This document shows positions 1-11,923 of a stretch of 64,000 nt of DNA, piece by piece; the first letter of the stretch is position 1; each line of letters starts with the position of its first letter. Under the pieces are notes generated by a model. It worked only from the letters and a program-made list of their open reading frames with translations, was not told the DNA's origin and did no database searches. The stretch spans positions 12,312,231-12,376,230 of the forward strand of contig OZ022344.1 of NCBI GenBank assembly GCA_963989245.1, given 5' to 3'. Origin of the DNA: Nansenia antarctica. Taxonomy: Eukaryota > Chordata > Actinopteri > Argentiniformes > Microstomatidae. The translations under genes and the position numbers were made by a program.

Positions 1-2
1 TT

Positions 3-2204
3 ACTACTCCTACTGATACCACTACAAATGTTGACGTAGTTGGTCATTCACTGCCAAATGCAGCTCCTATTGAAAAAAGGCACTTATTGGATATGTGTAG
101 CTCTATTATGGCTCAAGTACAAGCATCTGGAGTCCCTGAAAGTACTGTGCAATGTTTAGCTAGTTCAATGGAGGAGCTTGTCAAAGATGTCCATGTTCAA
201 GCACAGGAGGCCGTTCTTAAGTGCCTTTCATCTGAAGTAACTGAACACGCCCTAGATAAAGTTAGAAACTGTTTTGAGCAGCTTGAAAATCCATTCTCAC
301 TCCTCAATACTGAAACTAAGAGGCAAAGATATTTTGAAAATAAATGGAAAATTGTTGAGCCCAAGGAACATGTTCTCGGTGTGCGTTATGATGTCCGCAA
401 AGATAGAACAGGTCTATACAGTCAAATTCCAGTCAATGACAAATTTATGTATGTACCCATTTTGGGAACTCTTGAGTCAATGTTTACCAACCAGGAACTC
501 TGCAACTGTTTTCAGGAAGTAAAGCGTCATCAAGATGGCATTTTCAAAGACATTAATGATGGTTCATATTTCCGAAATCATTAATTATTTGCACAGCAAG
601 AACATGCGCTTCAGATTCAGCTATATTACGATGATTTCGAAACAGCCAATCCGCTCGGATCTAAAAAAGGAATACACAAACTCGGTTGTATTTATTTCAT
701 TTTAAGAAATTTACCACCCAAGCTAAATTCTGTTTTGATGAACATTCACCTTGTGGCACTTTTCCATTCAGAGGACTTGAAGAAGTATGGGTTTGGTCCA
801 ATCCTACAGCCTCTTGTGAGAGACTTAAAAGTTTTAGAGACACAGGGACTCCAGACGCCCTTTTCAGATACACCGTTGAAGGGGTCTGTTATTCAGGTTA
901 CTGGTGATAATTTGGCTATACATGGCCTTTTTGGCATGGTTGAGTCGTTCAGTGCAACTTACTGTTGCCGATTTTGTTTAACCGACAAAGCAAGCTTGCA
1001 GTCAGTCTTTATTGAGGATGACCCAGATTTAATTCTTCGCACAAGGGAGCTCTATTCAGAACATTGTGAAGCTATGGCACAAAACCCTTCTCTAGTCCAC
1101 TCATTTGGCGTTAAGAAAACCTGTCCTCTCAATGAACTGCAGTTTTTCCATTGCTCTGACAATTTTGCAGTGGATATTATGCATGACCTACTAGAAGGTG
1201 TTGTACAGTATGAGTTGAAGCTGGTTTTTCAGTACTTAGTGAAGGATTCTGTTTGTACTGTACATTCAATTTCAGAAAGGATTCAGAGCTTTAACTATGG
1301 ATACAGTGAGAGAAAGAACAGACCTAGTACACTCAAAGTTGACGATGGTAGCAACGACCTTGGTCTCAATGCCATTCAGTCATGGTGCCTCCTGCGTAAT
1401 ACTCCCTTGATTTTTGGAGATCTAGTTGACCAGGACAGCAGTTTTTGGAACGTGATTCTACTTTTGATTCAGATCGTTAACATTGTATTTTCACCTATCA
1501 TAACAAAAGGAATGACTTATTTTTTGAAGCACTTAATTTCTGACCATCACAAACTGTTCAAATCTGTATTTACAGATAAGAGGCTGATCCCAAAGCATCA
1601 TCTGATGATTCATTATCCCAGATGTATCAGGAAAATAGGTCCACTTATACACATGTGGTGTATGAGGTTCGAGGGGAAACACAATTTCTTTAAGAGGTCT
1701 GTGAAGAACTTTAAAAACATAACCAAAACACTAGTAAAGAAACATCAGAATCAATTGGCTTTTCATTGGGAGAATTTTTATTTCCAAAGATTTACATTTG
1801 GTCCCCTTAAGTATGTATTAATTAGTGAGCTAGAGGGCGGTGAGGTCTTGGAGGCTTGTGTAACTTTGAATGCATCTAGTGTCCCCACTACTTCCTGGGT
1901 GAAAAATTATGGAACAGAGTACCACATTGGAATGTATGTTTGCACTCATGTTGAAAATGAAATGCCTATTTTCAATAAGATTGTCAATGTCATTATTAAG
2001 GATGAAGAAGCATTGTTTTTGACCACTAAGGTCATTACGATGTATTTTGACGATCACTTGAATGCTTTCAGTATTGGTGAGGTGGATGATGTGTTCACTG
2101 TCATTAGTGTGTCTCAGTTGGTGTATTATAGACCGTATGACAGGCAGTTTTCAACTGAGAATGATGAGAGGACATACATTGTGCCCTATTGCAGTTTTGT
2201 CTGA
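3..2204 (+). pseudogene. CMC/EnSpm-like transposase, one in-frame stop
   Basis: One reading frame runs from the left window edge to the stop at 2202-2204, broken only by TAA at 582-584; homologous-looking sequence continues in the same frame on both sides (YYDDFETANPLGSKK just after the stop). It is the nuclease of a cut-and-paste CMC (CACTA-type) transposon. Visible family signatures are the C..C finger CRFCLTDK (about 954-977), the block DIMHDLLEGV (about 1177-1206), which matches the DxMHxLxxG block of Tnp2-type transposases, and the C-terminal GPLIHMWCMRFEGKHNFFK region (about 1641-1695). No start codon is seen because the frame opens upstream of the window. There is no intron in this part. 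I infer a recently inactivated copy; stop readthrough or a sequencing error cannot be excluded. Confidence 0.82.
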
Positions 2205-2358
2205 TCCCAAGTGCAGAACTTTTATTTTTATGGAATGTGCCATTTTATTATTTCATGTACAAAGTACATGGCTGGGTCAATAAAGATGACTTAACAACCA
2301 TTTCTGCAATTTGTCTTGTATGTATTTAGGCTAAGTGGGAAAACTGTTTTGTTGTATC

Positions 2359-2417
2359 CACACTACACAGGGTTGTTCTTAACACTGTATTTTAACACCC
2401 AACACCAGTGTAGTGTG
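2359..2417. repeat. 10-bp perfect inverted repeat
   Basis: CACACTACAC at 2359-2368 is the exact reverse complement of 2408-2417, with a 39-bp loop. It lies between the transposase stop and the 22-bp subterminal array. It may be a subterminal transposase site or the remains of a smaller inserted element. Confidence 0.6.
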
Positions 2418-2465
2418 AATACAACATTTTTGGTGTTAATTGTTACATTGTGGAGTGTTGAATCA

Positions 2466-2876
2466 CTGCAAATTTGGTGTTAAATCAACAAAAAATTGCT
2501 GTTGAATCAACACAAATTTGGTGTTTAATCAACAAAAATTTGGTGTTGAATCAACACAAATTTGGTGTTGAATCAACAAAGATTTGGTGTTTAATCAACA
2601 CAAATTTGGTGTTTAATCAACACAAATTTGGTGTTGAATCAACACAAATTTGGTGTTGGATCAACACAAATTTGGTGTTGGATCAACATACATTTGGTGT
2701 TGAATCAACACAAATTTGGTGTTGAATCAACACAAATTTGGTGTTGAATCAACACAGATTTGGCGTTGAATCAACACAAATGTGGTGTTTAATCAACACA
2801 AATTTGGTGTTTAATCAACAAAAATGTGGTGTTGAATCGACACAAATTTGGTGTTGAATCAACAAAAATTTGGTGT
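2466..2876 (+). repeat. 22-bp subterminal tandem array
   Basis: About 18 imperfect copies of a 22-bp unit whose core is GTGTTGAATCAACAC. The core is a near palindrome: GTGTTGA and TCAACAC are exact reverse complements around one central base. CACTA-type transposons are known to carry clustered subterminal transposase-binding repeats, so this is the likely role. The apparent open frame across it is just the repeat read through. Confidence 0.85.
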
Positions 2877-2997
2877 AAAATTTTTAACACCATCAAAAGT
2901 GTTACTTTAACACTCAATAAAGTGGATGCATATACACACTTTGCTGGTGTTAAAATTAACACTGTGGGTGTTAATTTAACACTAGTGATTTTGCTGT
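2877..2997 (+). mobile_element. 3' terminal region of the CMC-like element
   Basis: After the 22-bp array come several GTGTTAA/TTAACAC words in both orientations, ending TTTGCTGTGTG near 2997. Its reverse complement (CACACAGCAAAA) closely matches ACACAGCAAAA at 58291, the start of another element in this window, with the same GTGTTAA words behind it. The boundary is therefore placed at about 2997; the target duplication is not resolved because the other end is outside the window. Confidence 0.55.
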
Positions 2998-3043
2998 GTG
3001 GAAAAGGTAGTGAGCACAGAATTTCGTGTTTTGAATCTGCTAA

Positions 3044-6000
3044 AATTGCCTTTTAAAAAAGCCTGGAGCAGGAGAGAAGAGTGGAGCAGCAGAGAAAAGA
3101 GTAGCAGGAGAGAAGAGTGGAGGAGAGAAGGGTGGAGGAGAGAAGAGTGGAGGAGAGAAGAGTGGAGCAGCAGAGAAGAGTGGAGGAGAGAAGAGTGGAG
3201 CAGCAGAGAAGAGTGGAGGAGAGAAGAGTGGAGGAGAGAAGAGTGGAGCAGCAGAGAAGGGTGGAGGAGAGAAGAGTGGAGCAGCAGAGAAGAGAGGAGG
3301 AGAGAAGAGTGGAGCAGCAGAGAAGCAGGGAGACAAAGGAAAACACAGACTCTCAGGCTGGGACCCTAAATGGGCAGAGAACAGGAAGTTCCCATGGCTG
3401 TACAACAGTAACCGTGGTGAGTATACTATTTACACCATATCATGCACTTCAGAATATTTCAGTGCAATATGACCAATAATGCCAATTTACTCTGTCCTTA
3501 CAGGAATGTTTTGCCGCTTATGTCGGCAACATAAACAGACCCCAAAGGGAGGACAAGCAGGAGCCAATCGGCCATTTATAGAGACAGGCAGCCAACAATA
3601 TAGGCTTGATCAATTGGACAGGCATGCGAGGACAGAGCACCACAAACACAGTGTGAAGTGTCATGCTTCAATGGCACAAGGTGAACTTTCTTCTTTAGAT
3701 ATAGGAAGCTATTTTAATTGATAAAGGACTATCAGGTATAACCAGCTTTTGTTGCAATAACCATTTGTACCTGCTTTGTATAGGTTCTTCAGTTGTGACT
3801 GCATTCAACCCAGTCATCAATTTAGAGCATGAGGCCATCATTGGGGGGTTTAAATGCCTCTATTACCTCACCAAGCGAGAGCAGGCACACCACACCAATT
3901 ATCCTGCTCTCCTTGAACTTGCCGAGTTGCTGGGGTGTGACTACTTCAAAAAGCTGAAGGTAAACAATGATCATGCTTGCTATGTTGTTCTTGTTCTTGT
4001 TCGTTGTTCTTGTTCTTGTTCGCAAATTATCTTCAAAATGTAATATTCCAACTATAATCAAATGTATTTTTAGATAGGGAAACAGACCACCTACCGGTCC
4101 CATGTCATCATAGATGAAATGTTGGAGATTTTGGCTAAAGTGGTCATGGAGCCAATCCTCCAAAACATCCACTCGTCCTTGGCTATTGGGCTGGAGGTGG
4201 ATGAAAGCACAGACGTCTCTGTGCAGAAGCAGCTGGATATACACATCAGGTACTATTCAAATCAAAGTACACTGATTGTGTCTGAGTAATACATATATGT
4301 TGAGGATGTCTTTTTGTGCTTTTCAGATATATGGACAATGAAGGCCAGCTCCACAGCCAGTTCCTCGATCTGGTGTCAGTGCCTGACGGAAAGGCAGCTA
4401 CTATAGTGGCTGCCATAAAGGATGTGCTGCACAAAAACAAGGTTCCAACCAAAAGGTTATTTGGATTGGGAACAGATGGAGCTGCTGTAATGACCGGTAT
4501 GAGACACAACATGAGCAAGTGGAATTACTGTAAATGGGTTTTTATTTTTACTGCATGTTTTAGTTGCTCAGACACTGACCATGAAATGGTATCTGCATGT
4601 CTTGATTCGATTATATTTATTTTCCTGTAACAGGGCGGGTGAATGGTGTGGCCAAGCAGCTGCAGGACGACTTCCCCTGGATGCTGCCAGTGGCGTGTGC
4701 TGCCCATCGCCTCGCCCTGGCATGTAGGGATGCCTCATCTGCGGTCCCCTACATGGCTACCTTCAGGGACCACTTGCAGCAGCTCCATCTATACTTTCAT
4801 AACAGCGCCAACAGAACGGCCGTTATGAAAGCTGCAGCACAGACCTTGGGCCTCACTGACTTAAAAATGAAGGTGAGATCACAGAAAAACATAATAAAAT
4901 ACTTTTAACTTTTAACAGTAATGTTGGCCATGATTGTGTACTTCAGATGCACTTCCTGTGTTCTGAATGTCTTCTCTCATGATGGAAATATGTTTCAGCA
5001 AGTGAAGGACACACGCTGGCTGTCCCAGCACCTGGCAGTAATGAATTTGCAGCGGAACCTCAGTGCAGTCCTGGGTGCCTTGGCTGAAGAGACAGAGTAC
5101 CATAAGTGCCCAGTAGCCAAGGGCCTGTATGGGTTCTGCTGCACCTACCGCTTCGTTGCAGCGGTCTATCTGCAGGCGGATGTTCTGCCACATCTGGCTC
5201 GGCTGTCCAAGATGTTCCAGAAAGAAAATGTCAACTTCTTGGCCATCAAAGAGCAGGTATTTCCTAAAGGCAAATCACTTTTAACATGTTGCTCTAGAAC
5301 TCAATAGAACTAATCATAGCCTTACTGGAAAAAAATTAAGCCTGGCCCTTGTGTGACTACCTTTATGAGGTCCCAGTGACGATGGCGTGCCTGAGGACCA
5401 TCAGAGATGCAGGAGATGCACAGCCCCCTGGCTCATTCTTGGCCCAGCTCAATAATGAGCTTGATAACCCTGCAGGATTAGGGGGGTTTAATATCACCCA
5501 GAAGGAGGAGAGGGAGAGGAGAGGCAGAGGCCAGCTGGAGCAGACTAGGGAGGCGCTCTGGTCCCGGTTCAGGACGCAGGTACATTTGTTTTGGATGTTA
5601 CATGTTGATCTAGTCTAGTACTATAAGTGTTAATCTAGTAAGTACTATAATAAGTCTGAGGTAATTAAACAAAATACCAGATAGGCACTAAGGTAGCCAT
5701 CCCAGTTGTGTTTTGGAGGAAACAACATGACATTCAGTTTTCATTGCAAAACCACTAAAGCTATCCAAACTCCAAAGCTATCCAAACTTGCAGTCTTCCA
5801 CTAGTATGTTTATCCTCTATAGAGGGCATTTCTGTAAAAGACTCCCAGCACTCAAACTAGTCTGTAATTTGTGCCATGTTTAGGTAATGGAGCCCTATCT
5901 GGATGGCCTCCAGGATAGCCTGGACAGAAGGTTCCAGAACCTGGACATCATGGGGGCATTTCATGTTCTGGGACCCCAAGCAGCCAAGGAGGATGATGCC

Positions 6001-6579
6001 GTCAACATTGCACATCTTACCTCCCTGTCTGCAAAATTCCTGCAGCAGTCTGGAGGAAATGTACCGGTACTGCAAGACTGGCCTTCTTATAAGCAGCATG
6101 TGCTGATTGGAGCATTCAAGGTAAAATCTGAAAGTCACAATTAATAGTTCTGCAGAAAGATAATTGAGGACCCCAGAATAATGTTGTCTCACTGTGTTAT
6201 GTGTTTCAGAACATGGACCAGCTCACTATGATGGGTAAACTGTCATCCCAGCACGATGAATGGGGACAGCTCTACCCATGTCTGAGTCAGCTGGCTGCCA
6301 TTGCCCTCACAGTTATATGCCCTCAAAGTAATCTAAATCTGATATTGTTTGATTTCTCTCACCTTCCCACATACCACTTATTTTTGTCATTGTTTCTATT
6401 TGCAGGTGAAGACTGACCTGAGAAACAGACTGCAGGGGGACCATCTGTCCGCCTGCATGATACTGAGCATCAACGGGCCGCCAATAACCGAGTTCCCTTA
6501 TGACAGAGCCTTAGAGCTCTTCTTCGAAAAGAAAAGAAAAATAAAGTGCTCTCAGCCAGGCTGCACACTTTGCCACTAA
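3044..6579 (+). CDS. hAT-family transposase, ZNF862-like, 11 exons
   Basis: Exons read from splice sites and frame: 3044-3416, 3504-3680, 3784-3959, 4074-4249, 4327-4496, 4634-4872, 4999-5256, about 5343-5579, 5884-6120, 6210-about 6331, 6406-6579; phases agree at almost every junction. Exons 1-2 make a TTF/BED-like zinc finger (KFPWLYNSNRG joined to MFCRLCRQ, then HARTEHHKH). The RNase H-like core shows the first catalytic Asp (LEVDESTD, exon 4), the second (GLGTDGAAV, exon 5), CAAHRLAL (exon 6) and DTRWLS (exon 7). The end KTDLRNRL...RALELFFEKK is typical of vertebrate ZNF862-like hAT proteins. Odd points: no start codon in exon 1, no good acceptor for exon 8, and exons 10 and 11 do not join in phase; the C-terminal ER motif with the third catalytic residue is not seen. 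Probably an old or defective copy. Confidence 0.75.
3062..3330 (+). repeat. GA-rich minisatellite inside hAT exon 1
   Basis: Mixed 15-bp and 18-bp units (GTGGAGGAGAGAAGA and a form with GCAGCA). Both lengths are multiples of three, so the hAT frame stays open and encodes a Lys/Glu/Ser/Gly/Ala tail of EKSGG and EKSGAA blocks leading into the zinc finger. All other frames also appear open here only because of the repeat. Confidence 0.75.
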
Positions 6580-6834
6580 GGCCCCCCCCCCCTCCAAAAA
6601 AAGCATGACCCTCCCCTGTTTTTCCACCTAAGAAAAATCCACCTCTACCAGAAAACTGCATTACTTACTTTACTCATGTACTTATTATTGTGATTATGTA
6701 CCTTGCTGCAATGCTAATGTTGAAAACATTAGGACACAGGAATTGCACACTACCTGACTACTTGAGAAATACCTGAACACTTTCATTTTCATCTTGTTGA
6801 ACTTTGCACAGCATGTTACACTATTGATTGCACT

Positions 6835-7110
6835 TTAATTCTGCTGTAGTGCGACTACCATCACTTATCACTTTATTCCTTATCATTACTTAATTTACTT
6901 ATTTACTTGTGATTATTGTGATGATGGTATTGTTGTGATTATGTACCTTGCTGCAAAGCTAATGTTGAAGAACCACAGCCAAAGATTTGTATTATTGTGT
7001 ACTGTAAAATAAATTCTGATTCAAGATTTTTTTGTATCATTAAAATAATAATAGTTACAACAACCATAAAGCCTCCATAATGATAAGCTGGCTAATTAGC
7101 TGAGGGTACC
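6835..7110. repeat. duplicated hAT 3' flank, copy 1
   Basis: Begins near CTGCTGTAGTGCGACTACC and runs through AATAAATTCTGATTC to AAGCTGGCTAATTAGC. A second copy lies at about 7637-7860. An AATAAA at about 7009 could serve the hAT gene. A shorter echo of its middle part (GATTATGTACCTTGCTGC) also occurs at about 6693. Between 6580 and 6835 I see only C-rich low-complexity sequence. Confidence 0.6.
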
Positions 7111-7379
7111 ACCACCACCAGCTACAACTACAACTACAGCGGGAGAGCCATCAGCATCGGCTAGCTGTGTTGGTGTATCAGCAGACATTAGCAAGTCAAA
7201 AAACGATTCTTATGTGCCGTCACTTTAGCAACGACACAGTATTGTCAAGGGGAAAAGAAGGGGAGACGATTTTTTTATTGACAACGGAATTACATGCTGG
7301 AAAAACATGCAGACACAGACAATAAGAGACACACAGGAGAAGTACGGGAAAGTTTATATTCTGTATATATATATAAAAA

Positions 7380-7466
7380 AAAATTTGGCCATCCACGAGT
7401 TTTGGCGGAAATTACGTGGGTCAAGGCTACCCGCCACCAATGTAAAAATTCCTGGAGGAAACACTG
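7380..7466 (+). mobile_element. hAT-like terminal fragment
   Basis: Ends CCTGGAGGAAACACTG, the same terminus as the complete element at 16188-16952 and, inverted, as a fragment near 43897. The preceding CCCGCCACCA is shared as well. Only one end is seen, so this is a truncated copy. Confidence 0.6.
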
Positions 7467-7636
7467 TGCCTTCATAATAATAAGCTGGCTAATTAGCTAC
7501 AGTAATAACATTGCTAGGTGATATTGTTAGCAATAGCTAGCTAAGTACTGTAAAGTTCTCTTTGAAAAGTCTATCTGACCCAGTGACTAACACTAATGTT
7601 TGCACACTGATTGTACATTGCACAGCTTGTCGCACT

Positions 7637-7860
7637 ATTGTTCTGCTGTAGTGCGACTACCATCACTTATACTTATCACTTTATTACTTATTATTGTGAC
7701 TATGTACCTTGTTGAAGAACCAAAGCGAAATATTTTTCTTCTTGTGTACCGTAAAATAAATTCTGATTCTGATTGAAGACTTTTTTGTATCATTAAAAGA
7801 CTAACAATAACAGTTACAACAACCATAAATAATAATAAGCTGGGTAATTAGCTTAGGTAA
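7637..7860. repeat. duplicated hAT 3' flank, copy 2
   Basis: Direct repeat of 6835-7110 with small indels, including CTGCTGTAGTGCGACTACC, AATAAATTCTGATTC and GGTAATTAGC. The 530 bp between the copies holds the hAT-like fragment ending at 7466 and no gene. Confidence 0.6.
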
Positions 7861-8600
7861 TACCTTGCTAGGTAATAATGTTATAGCTGTATAACTATAG
7901 CTGTCTGACCCAGTGACCAGTATTGACAGCTGATAGCTGTCAATCTAGAGGGGGAGTGGTTGGGGGTGGGGTTGACCAGCTATTGTTACCGCCCATTACC
8001 TACCGGTGTGAAGGTGTGAAAAAGTCCCAAATCTTTCAAAGCCGTTTCCTCAGGATTTAGTTTTCAGGGTTAACAAGTTTCAAATACTCATGTCGTCTTA
8101 CATTTTTTCCCGATGTCTATGTATGACACATCATTTGAAAGTTTACAATCTGTAGTTTAAGCATATGTAAAAAACAGAAAAATGACTTTGCCCCCTCCTT
8201 GATCATTCCACCAGATCGCGTCACATATGTAAAGTTATCTATCAAACGTTCGTCTGACTTGTACATGATGCGCATTTTGACCTATTTCCATGTAGCGGCA
8301 CCCGCAATCTAATCCGAGCAGTTGTTATTAGGTAATATTATTAATGGGTTGTATCATTCATTTAAATGCATTATAGACCTTTTCTTTATAACAAGCACAA
8401 CAACAACAAAACGTTATTATGCCGATGTGCTGTGTGTCTAACGTTACAAGCTGATTTGTGCATGACAGCCGCGCATTGACATATTTCCATGTCTGATGTC
8501 TAATGTCTGATGTACTAATGTCATTTCAATGCATTATAGACCTTTTCTTTACACGCTTCGCGCACTAGGTGGGCCGCGAATACTGTAGAGATTTGTAAAT
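7861..8600. other. gene-free stretch
   Basis: AT-rich, with no coding signal. It contains one copy (about 8307-8370) of a dispersed repeat also present at about 8972-9060 and 12776-12860, recognised by CTAATCCGAGCAGTTGT and the following GTAATATTATT, and two copies of CATTATAGACCTTTTCTTTA (about 8370 and 8533). Confidence 0.5.
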
Positions 8601-8634
8601 TGGGCCGTGAGTCCAAAAAGGTTGGGAACCGCTG
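8601..8634 (+). mobile_element. hAT-type terminal inverted repeat, single end
   Basis: AAAAAGGTTGGGAACCGCTG is the reverse complement of the CAG...GGTTCCCAACC start common to Charlie-type hAT elements. No matching left end or 8-bp duplication was found, so the element it belongs to is unknown; it may be the right end of the 3-6.6 kb hAT. Confidence 0.45.
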
Positions 8635-8639
8635 CATTA

Positions 8640-9719
8640 GACTATCAAAGCAGGACACCGGAGCACTCATATCTGCGCGTTTGTCACAGGGCGACAGTCC
8701 CTGTTCCTCTGCCCGGCGTCAGTCCAATGGAATCCGTCAAGCACAGCCTTCCCCATATAAAGACATCGGTGCGCGCTTACAGAGATGTACACTCATGTTT
8801 ATTTAAAAATAAATTGTGGTGTTTGACAGCGGATGATGGTAGACATATTTAATGTAAAGTTATCTATCTAAAGTTATCTATCCACAGGCTTGATATGTGC
8901 ATGATAGGCGCAAATTCCCCCCCCCCCCCTTGGTGGTATATGACGCTATCTGTATTGCGGCACTTATTATACCAAAACAACTCGCAATCTAATCCGAGCA
9001 GTTGTTATTATGTAATATTATCGATGGATGTGCCATTTTTGATGGAGGGCAGTGAGCGGGAGACTCATCAAAGACATTAAGTAGTTAATTAATGCAGTGG
9101 ACAGCGGCTGTTTCTCCAGCGTTCCTGTCACATCGGATTTCGTAACGCCATAAAAATATATCTGTGCTGTTATATATATATAAATTACATGTTATAAGGC
9201 TGATCTGCGCATGATAGTGCTGCATTTTGACATATTTCATGTTTCCGCCCGTTGATGGTATATGAAGCTATTGTCAGTCCCAATGGTCCAAAAGTCAAGC
9301 GCTTCGTAACACAGACGGGGTGAATGTTATGAATGAAAGTGAAAGTTCTGTCACAAAACGCTGTTACGTATCCTCACACATTTTTAAGTGAGTATACGGA
9401 AATCCTTGGCCTTTCCTAGTGGGTATACGGCATAGTCCTGCGTATCACCTAGACTACACCACTGGAGCACAGGTTTCATACAGGTTAAAGCTTATTCTGT
9501 CATGGTCTGATAATGAAGCATTGTTCTTTTTTATTTTATGACTTGTTTGATCGAGTTGTGAATGAATCGCGAGCGTCAATGCTTTTCTACGTTACTACGT
9601 GTAATGTCACTTGGACATAGAATAATAAGACACTTTAGTCTTGGTTCAACAAAGGTATAACCAGTTTACTTCGGTTCTCTCGACACCTGTCAGTCACCTA
9701 CTGGTATATCATGAACTCT
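8640..9719. other. gene-free stretch with dispersed repeat copy
   Basis: No coding signal beyond short chance frames. Holds the second copy of the dispersed repeat (about 8972-9060, with GATGGATGTGCCATTTTTGA) and a companion block GATCTGCGCATGATAGTGCT near 9203, both found again at 12.58-12.86 kb. A C run at 8919-8930 and a short TA run near 9170 are simple repeats. Confidence 0.5.
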
Positions 9720-9727
9720 CTCTAAGG

Positions 9728-10897
<1,170 letters not shown>

Positions 10898-11064
10898 CTC
10901 TAAGGCGCATGCGCTGTCCTGACTATGAATTAACCCATTCATTACACTACGGATGACGTCGTGAAGGGTTGTCCCATTACCCCCGGGGAACCACTACGGC
11001 TTGTGGCTCCAAAACGAGTGACTCCAAAACGAGCCGAAGTGGTAGAAAAGAGAATCGGGATTGG

Positions 11065-11446
11065 GCCCTAGTCTGGACATTACCACCTCCTCTTTTCTAT
11101 TCCCTCCGCTGATTCTCACACCACCCACTCTGTTTTGTAATGCATATAATTGTCTTCCCCTTGTCTCCTGGTCCCACTGTTGCTGCCACTTTTTATTTGC
11201 TTCCCTCCACACAATACTTTTTCCCTCTGATTTTGATATTTGGATGTCTGTGTCTATGTTTCCTTTTTTTACCGCTTGTTTAGCTAGTTTGTCTACTCTT
11301 TCGTTTCCCATGATACCCATATGTGCAGGGACCCACATGACCACTACCACCACTCCCTGCTTCACCACCCTTGAATGTACATCCATTATACTGTGCATTA
11401 AGTCTTGGCGCTTTTTTGCTGTAACACGCCTCAAGCTGTACAGACA
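11065..11446 (-). pseudogene. I-like LINE RNase H fragment
   Basis: The minus strand reads MWVPAHMGIMGNERVDKLAK and KWQQQWDQETRGRQLYALQN, the end of a LINE-type RNase H domain and the region after it. It matches the longer copy at 18592-19690 nearly base for base, but both ends stop abruptly relative to that copy (at about 11068 and 11446). It is a doubly truncated internal fragment. Confidence 0.75.
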
Positions 11447-11451
11447 GTTTG

Positions 11452-11635
11452 GAAGTGAAGTGATTGTGCATGTAGTCTGATTATCATTATTCATGATCGC
11501 AGAGAATTACGCTACATTTTCAATTATTAGTTCTATTCTGTCATGAGCATCAGAGAATGACTGACAGGCCGGTAAAATATGAGAATGGGATCATTTGAAT
11601 AATATATTCTAATATATTAGCCTATAAGCGTGTGT
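11452..11635. repeat. 184-bp direct repeat, copy 1
   Basis: Matches 13462-13645 over 184 bp without indels; I count two substitutions. The copies are offset by 2010 bp and enclose the Harbinger-like element. No TG...CA ends or flanking duplication support an LTR, so a recent local duplication is the simplest reading. Confidence 0.8.
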
Positions 11636-11923
11636 TTGTTAGCTACGCTAGCTTTGTTTGTAGCTACGGTACGTTTACAGGGTTTTTCCTGGCTCAAAAT
11701 GAGGCGGAGGTGGTACCACAGGCGTTTGACATCGGGGGGACCCATGAAGCGGGGCTGTCTGGGGGTCCTCACACGAGCGTCAAAGACTTAATTTCTTGCA
11801 TTCTGGTGAATTGATATGCACCAATTTGTGCCTTTTCTGCATCAATTTATGGTGGAACTGTCATTATATATGTAAAGGAAAACACAATATTCAGATGACC
11901 ATTTAAAATATAATGCAATATAA

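Noticed and set aside
2351..2997. Separate MITE with ends CACACTACACAGG and GCTGTGTG
   Set aside because: The two ends match only partly and no duplication is found; it is better explained as the subterminal region of the CMC-like element.
2998..3479. Long frames on both strands in the GA-rich region
   Set aside because: All are products of the purine repeat except the one frame that splices into the hAT finger.
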